From NCBI GenBank assembly GCA_963973915.1, contig CAXBBM010000001.1, forward strand, positions 248,001 to 312,000: a stretch of 64,000 bases of DNA, in the 5' to 3' direction. This stretch comes from Polycyclovorans sp002706265 (lineage in GTDB: Bacteria; Pseudomonadota; Gammaproteobacteria; Nevskiales; Nevskiaceae). The translations under genes were made by a program, and so were the position numbers. Positions 60,621-64,000 of the stretch are shown piece after piece (positions within the stretch are counted from its first letter, which is position 1; the number at the start of each line of letters is the position of its first letter). The notes under the pieces were generated by a model that did no database searches, had not been told where the DNA came from, and was given only the letters and a program-made list of their open reading frames with translations.

Positions 60621-60692
60621 GCTGCAGACTCGTTCAAAAAATGAGGACGGGGCCAGAAGGGCCGCACTGCGCCGTCGCGGCGCATCAGAGGC

Positions 60693-61364
60693 TCAGTACA
60701 CCTGCGACGGATCCAGCCCGACCAGGCCGTAAAGCCAGCCTTGGGCGAGCCCCAGCGGCACGGCGATGACCTGGCCCAGTATGCCCACGGCCAGCAGCAC
60801 GATCAGTATCACCAGACCGTAAGGCTCGATGCGGTCGAGCACGCGCGCGCCGTTGGGGGGCAACAGTCCGGCCAGTACCCGACCGCCGTCCAGCGGCGGC
60901 AGGGGCAACAAGTTCAGGATCATCAGCACCAGATTGATGATGATGCCGGCCACCGACATCAGCCCCAGAAAGGTCCAGACCGTGTTGTCGGCACCCAGGG
61001 TCAGGGCCGTCTTCAGCAGGATCACCCAGCCCAGGGCCATGACCAGGTTGGCGCCGGGCCCGGCGATGGCCACCAGCGCCATGTGCTGTCGCGGCTTGCG
61101 CAGGTTGTGCATGTTGACCGGCACCGGCTTGGCCCAGCCAAACAGAAAGCCGCCCAGAAACAGCATCACGGCCGGCACCAGAATCGTGCCCACCGGGTCG
61201 ATATGGCGTATCGGATTCAACGACAGACGCCCCAGCGCGGCCGCCGTGGGGTCGCCCAGCGCGCGCGCCGCCCAGCCGTGGGCCACTTCGTGCAGGGTGA
61301 TGGCAAACAGCACCGGAATCGCCCAGATGCTCAGCGTGGTGAAAAATTGCGCGGGATCGGTCAT
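60693..61364 (-). CDS. M50 site-2 protease-like membrane metalloprotease
   Basis: A 223-residue intramembrane metalloprotease-like protein: zinc motif HEVAH in ITLHEVAHGWAARALGD, second metal region LLPLPPLDGGRVL, with five to six helices. It lacks PDZ and CBS domains, like the small S2P group found next to trpS in many proteobacteria. Substrate unknown. Overlaps gltX by ATGA. Confidence 0.92.
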   Translation of the reverse strand: MTDPAQFFTTLSIWAIPVLFAITLHEVAHGWAARALGDPTAAALGRLSLNPIRHIDPVGTILVPAVMLFLGGFLFGWAKPVPVNMHNLRKPRQHMALVAIAGPGANLVMALGWVILLKTALTLGADNTVWTFLGLMSVAGIIINLVLMILNLLPLPPLDGGRVLAGLLPPNGARVLDRIEPYGLVILIVLLAVGILGQVIAVPLGLAQGWLYGLVGLDPSQVY

Positions 61365-62773
61365 TGCGCCGCAATCCAGTCGAGCGCCCGCTGCAAGCGC
61401 GCCAGGGTGCGGTCGCGGCCCAGCAGTGCCAGGGTCAGGTCGATGGGCGGTGACACGGCCATGCCGCAGCAGGCTACGCGAATCGGCTGGGCCACGGCGC
61501 CGAGCTTGACGCCCAACTGCTCGCCCACTGCCGTCACCACCGCGTGCAGCGGCTCGGCCGACCAGTCGCCCAGCCCCGCGAAGCCGTCGATCAGCGCCTG
61601 CAGCACCGGCGCCGCGTCGGGCTTCAGGTGCTTGGCGGCGTCCTTCTCGACATACTGTTCAAAATCACGGTAGAAGAAGGCCGACTTCTCGGTCATCTCG
61701 GCCAGGGTGCGGCAGCGCTCCCGCTGCGCGTCGATCACCGCCGCCAGCGCCGGACCGTCGGCGGGGTTGATGCCCGCCTGGCGCAGGTGCCAGTCGAACT
61801 CGGGCTCGACCACCGTCAGCGGCGCGGTCTTCAAATACTGATGATTAACCCAGTACGCCTTCTCCATGTCGAACCGCGCCGGGCTGGACGAGACATGGTC
61901 GAAGTCGAACAGCGCTTCCATCTCGGCGCGACTGAACAGCTCCTGGTCGCCGTGACTCCAGCCCAGGCGCACCAGATAGTTGAGCAGTCCTTCGGGCAAG
62001 AAGCCCATGGCGCGATATTCCATGACGCCCAGCGCACCGTGGCGCTTCGAAAGCTTGGCGCCGTCGCTGCCCAGAATCATCGACACGTGCGCGTAGGCCG
62101 GCGGCGTGAACCCCAGCGCGGTGAACAGGTTCATCTGCTTGGGCGTGTTGTTGACGTGGTCGTCGCCGCGAATCACGTGGCTGATGCCCATGTCGGCATC
62201 GTCGACCACCACGCAGAAATTGTAGGTGGGCGTGCCATCGCCGCGGGCAATGATCAGGTCATCCAGCTCGGCGTTGGCGAAGCGCATGTCGCCCTTGATC
62301 AGGTCCTTCACGATCACCTCGCCGTCCAGCGGATTGGCGAAGCGAATCACCGGCATCACGCCGTCGGGCGGTGTGGGCAGCGTCTTGCCGGGCGCCGGGC
62401 GCCAGCGGCCGTCGTAACGCGGCTTTTCCTTGCGGGCCTGCTGCTCGGCGCGCAGCGCGTCCAGTTCTTCGCGGCTGGCATAGCACCGATAGGCCGTGCC
62501 CTCGGCCAGCATCCGGTCGATCAATTCGGTGTAACGCGGGTAGCGCGCCGTCTGGTAAACCGGCGCGACGTCACTGTGCAACCCCAGCCAGGCCATGCCT
62601 TCAAAAATGGCATCGACCGCAGCCTGGGTGCTGCGCTCGCGGTCGGTGTCCTCGATGCGCAGCAGAAAACGTCCGCCATGCCGGCGCGCGTACAGGTACG
62701 AGAACAGCGCGGTCCGCGCCCCGCCGATATGCAGATAACCCGTCGGCGACGGAGCGAAACGCGTCACAACCAT
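61361..62773 (-). CDS. gltX: glutamyl-tRNA synthetase
   Basis: Charges tRNA-Glu. The 470-residue product has TRFAPSPTGYLHIGGARTALF (HIGH equivalent HIGG), RIEDTDRERS, VIRGDDHVNNTPKQ and GAKLSKRHGA (KMSKS). ATG at 62773 gives MVVTRFAP; a GTG 12 bases upstream is in frame. First gene of the minus-strand cluster and divergent from the T-fold protein. Confidence 0.97.
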   Translation of the reverse strand: MVVTRFAPSPTGYLHIGGARTALFSYLYARRHGGRFLLRIEDTDRERSTQAAVDAIFEGMAWLGLHSDVAPVYQTARYPRYTELIDRMLAEGTAYRCYASREELDALRAEQQARKEKPRYDGRWRPAPGKTLPTPPDGVMPVIRFANPLDGEVIVKDLIKGDMRFANAELDDLIIARGDGTPTYNFCVVVDDADMGISHVIRGDDHVNNTPKQMNLFTALGFTPPAYAHVSMILGSDGAKLSKRHGALGVMEYRAMGFLPEGLLNYLVRLGWSHGDQELFSRAEMEALFDFDHVSSSPARFDMEKAYWVNHQYLKTAPLTVVEPEFDWHLRQAGINPADGPALAAVIDAQRERCRTLAEMTEKSAFFYRDFEQYVEKDAAKHLKPDAAPVLQALIDGFAGLGDWSAEPLHAVVTAVGEQLGVKLGAVAQPIRVACCGMAVSPPIDLTLALLGRDRTLARLQRALDWIAAQ

Positions 62774-62849
62774 GAGATCGACCACTCAGAACGAAGCGCA
62801 GGATTCTAAACTAGTGGCCCGCTTCAACCTGAATTGCGCCGCGCGCCCC

Positions 62850-63701
62850 ATGGCCACCCTGTTTGTCGACCACCTCACCGTCATTGACTGCGCCTATCTG
62901 GACCTGCAGCGTGGCCTGGTGGGCGAAAGCTGGATCGTCGACCTGATGCTTGAGGGCGCCCTCGACGCGCAATCGATGGTGCTCGACTTCGGCGAGGTCA
63001 AGCGCCGCATCAAGCGGGCCATCGACCGCGGCCCCGACCACACCCTGCTGGTGCCCTGCAGCGCGAAAGGCGTCCGCCTCGACCACCCGGCCCCCAACCG
63101 GACCCGACTGCAAGCCGACACCGCCCTGGGGCCGATCACGCTCGATGCCCCGGCAGTGAGCATCACGCCGCTGGCCGTCAGCGCCATCGACGGTGACGCC
63201 GTCACCCGCCACTGCGCAGACCTGGTGCGCGATCTGGTGCCGGCGTCGGTCACGCGCATCAGCCTGCAACTGCGCGTCGAGGCCATCGACGGCGCCTACT
63301 ACCAATACGTGCACGGCCTGAAAAAGCACGACGGCGCCTGCCAGCGCATCGCCCACGGGCATCGCTCACGGCTCATGATCACCGTTGACGGCGCGCGCGA
63401 TACCGCGCTCGAAGCACAACTCGCCGACGCCCTGCGGGACACCTACTTCGTCAGCGCCGACGACGTGGTCGGCCTCACCGACAGCCACCTGCACACGGCC
63501 TACGACGCCCCGGAAGGCCGTTTCGACCTGCGGCTGCCGCGCTCGGCCGTGACCCACATCGACCGCGACAGCACCGTCGAATGTCTGGCCGACTGGCTGC
63601 TGGCCCAGGCCAGACGCCATCACCCGCAGGCGGCCATCGTGGTGCGCGCCTTCGAAGGCGTGCAGAAAGGCGCAATCGCCACCGCCGAGCGAAGCGGCTG
63701 A
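62850..63701 (+). CDS. QueD/6-pyruvoyltetrahydropterin synthase family protein, two T-fold domains
   Basis: A 283-residue protein of the PTPS/QueD family, twice the usual ~120 residues. The N-terminal half has VDHLTVIDCAYLDLQRGLVGE and MVLDFGEVKRRIKRAIDRGPDHTLLVP, the PTPS LDF...DH segment. The C-terminal half has VTRISLQLRVEAIDGAYYQYV and KKHDGACQRIAHGHRSRLMI, with Cys and H-G-H zinc and catalytic residues. QueD makes carboxytetrahydropterin for queuosine. Together the halves may supply one full active site. The ATG at 62850 was chosen because family sequence begins there. Confidence 0.8.
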   Translation: MATLFVDHLTVIDCAYLDLQRGLVGESWIVDLMLEGALDAQSMVLDFGEVKRRIKRAIDRGPDHTLLVPCSAKGVRLDHPAPNRTRLQADTALGPITLDAPAVSITPLAVSAIDGDAVTRHCADLVRDLVPASVTRISLQLRVEAIDGAYYQYVHGLKKHDGACQRIAHGHRSRLMITVDGARDTALEAQLADALRDTYFVSADDVVGLTDSHLHTAYDAPEGRFDLRLPRSAVTHIDRDSTVECLADWLLAQARRHHPQAAIVVRAFEGVQKGAIATAERSG

Positions 63702-63725
63702 CGCGCGCCCTCGCGCACCGCCGAC

Positions 63726-64000
63726 TCAGGTGGCATGCATCAATCTCAAGGATTCGAGTTGCCGCAGGGCGCCTTCAAAATCCAGTCGCTGCAGGCAGTG
63801 ATGGAGCTGTCTCGCGCCCTCGTCACCGAGATGCTCGCGCCAGTCGATGATCCGCGCCACGTCATCCAGCGCATCCAACTGCCGGGCGCGCAGCTTGCGC
63901 TTGAGGCTGGCCATGCCGTCCGGGGTCAGCAGCACACCCAACGGCGGGACCGGCATCAGCGGCCGTGTGGCGAGCCACCCATCGGCCACCGGAACGAATG
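63726..64000 (-). CDS. C-terminal part of an unidentified protein (5' end outside window)
   Basis: The frame is open from the right edge down to the stop at 63726, giving about 91 residues. The tail (LDALDDVARIIDWREHLGDE, then HCLQRLDFEGALRQLESLRL) is helical; its RLDF-x-GAL end resembles the C-terminus of some hybrid histidine kinases and response-regulator proteins. That is a weak, memory-based match. Convergent with the T-fold gene, 24 bases apart. Confidence 0.5.
   Translation of the reverse strand, partial: FVPVADGWLATRPLMPVPPLGVLLTPDGMASLKRKLRARQLDALDDVARIIDWREHLGDEGARQLHHCLQRLDFEGALRQLESLRLMHAT

Noticed and set aside
61544..62809. 421-residue + strand frame
   Set aside because: Antisense to gltX, which has all class I motifs in its frame.
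1..64000. CRISPR arrays, insertion sequences, prophage genes
   Set aside because: No regularly spaced repeats, transposase or integrase motifs, or phage structural genes were seen in the window.

Overview
The window reads as chromosomal DNA of a GC-rich gammaproteobacterium. Support comes from petABC followed by sspA-sspB, a GacS/BarA-like kinase next to cysM-rlmD, recO-pdxJ-acpS, gltX/trpS with scpA-scpB-rluB, a CsiV-like gene behind mfd, and a Vibrio/Shewanella-style TonB2 cluster. A deep-branching or marine lineage (Nevskiales/Salinisphaerales-like) would fit, but that is inference from gene content. GC is so high that many long antisense frames stay open; they were treated as shadows. I saw no CRISPR array, insertion sequence or prophage.

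Left part (1-6.4 kb): surface-glycan genes, namely an LTA-synthase-like enzyme cut by the left edge, a GT4 glycosyltransferase, a sulfotransferase, a membrane-anchored protein of unknown role and an MOP-type flippase. 6.5-16.8 kb: an aspartate-type aminotransferase, tRNA-Asn with promoter and terminator, the cytochrome bc1 operon petABC, sspA-sspB, a LapA-like membrane protein, an SLC13-type and an SSS-type transporter, and small unknown proteins. 16.7-21.5 kb: queA and tgt (queuosine) separated by a large membrane protein, tRNA-Leu(CAA), and an antitoxin-like gene behind what looks like the tail of its lost toxin. 21.8-28 kb: an FAD-dependent ferredoxin-reductase-like protein, a SIMPL-domain protein, mfd and csiV.

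28-37.7 kb is one long, tightly coupled minus-strand run of nine genes: cysM, rlmD, CYTH, L,D-transpeptidase, nagZ, hpt, a methylthioinosine/adenosine phosphorylase, a CheR-PAS-GGDEF-EAL protein and a FecR-SPOR protein. It joins purine salvage, cell-wall recycling and c-di-GMP signalling. It is divergent from a hybrid kinase that has kept the GacS/BarA layout but lost its periplasmic sensor. 39.9-48 kb: acpS, pdxJ, recO, an Ig-like lipoprotein, an exported M14-type enzyme, thrS and an M23 peptidase.

48-54 kb is a seven-gene operon for a TonB2/TtpC-type energy transducer: DUF3450 coiled-coil protein, TtpC-like large ExbB, small ExbB, two ExbD, a short TonB and a TPR protein. 54-57 kb: short-chain fatty acid transporter (atoE) and thiolase. 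57-62.8 kb: gltX, M50 site-2 protease, trpS, scpA, scpB, rluB, mostly overlapping head to tail. The right end holds a tandem T-fold QueD-like protein and the C-terminal end of an unidentified gene. I found no clearly new defence or mobile system. The best leads are the CheR/GGDEF/EAL-FecR/SPOR pair, the sensorless GacS-like kinase, the TtpC cluster with two ExbDs, and the terminator that overlaps the sspA start.
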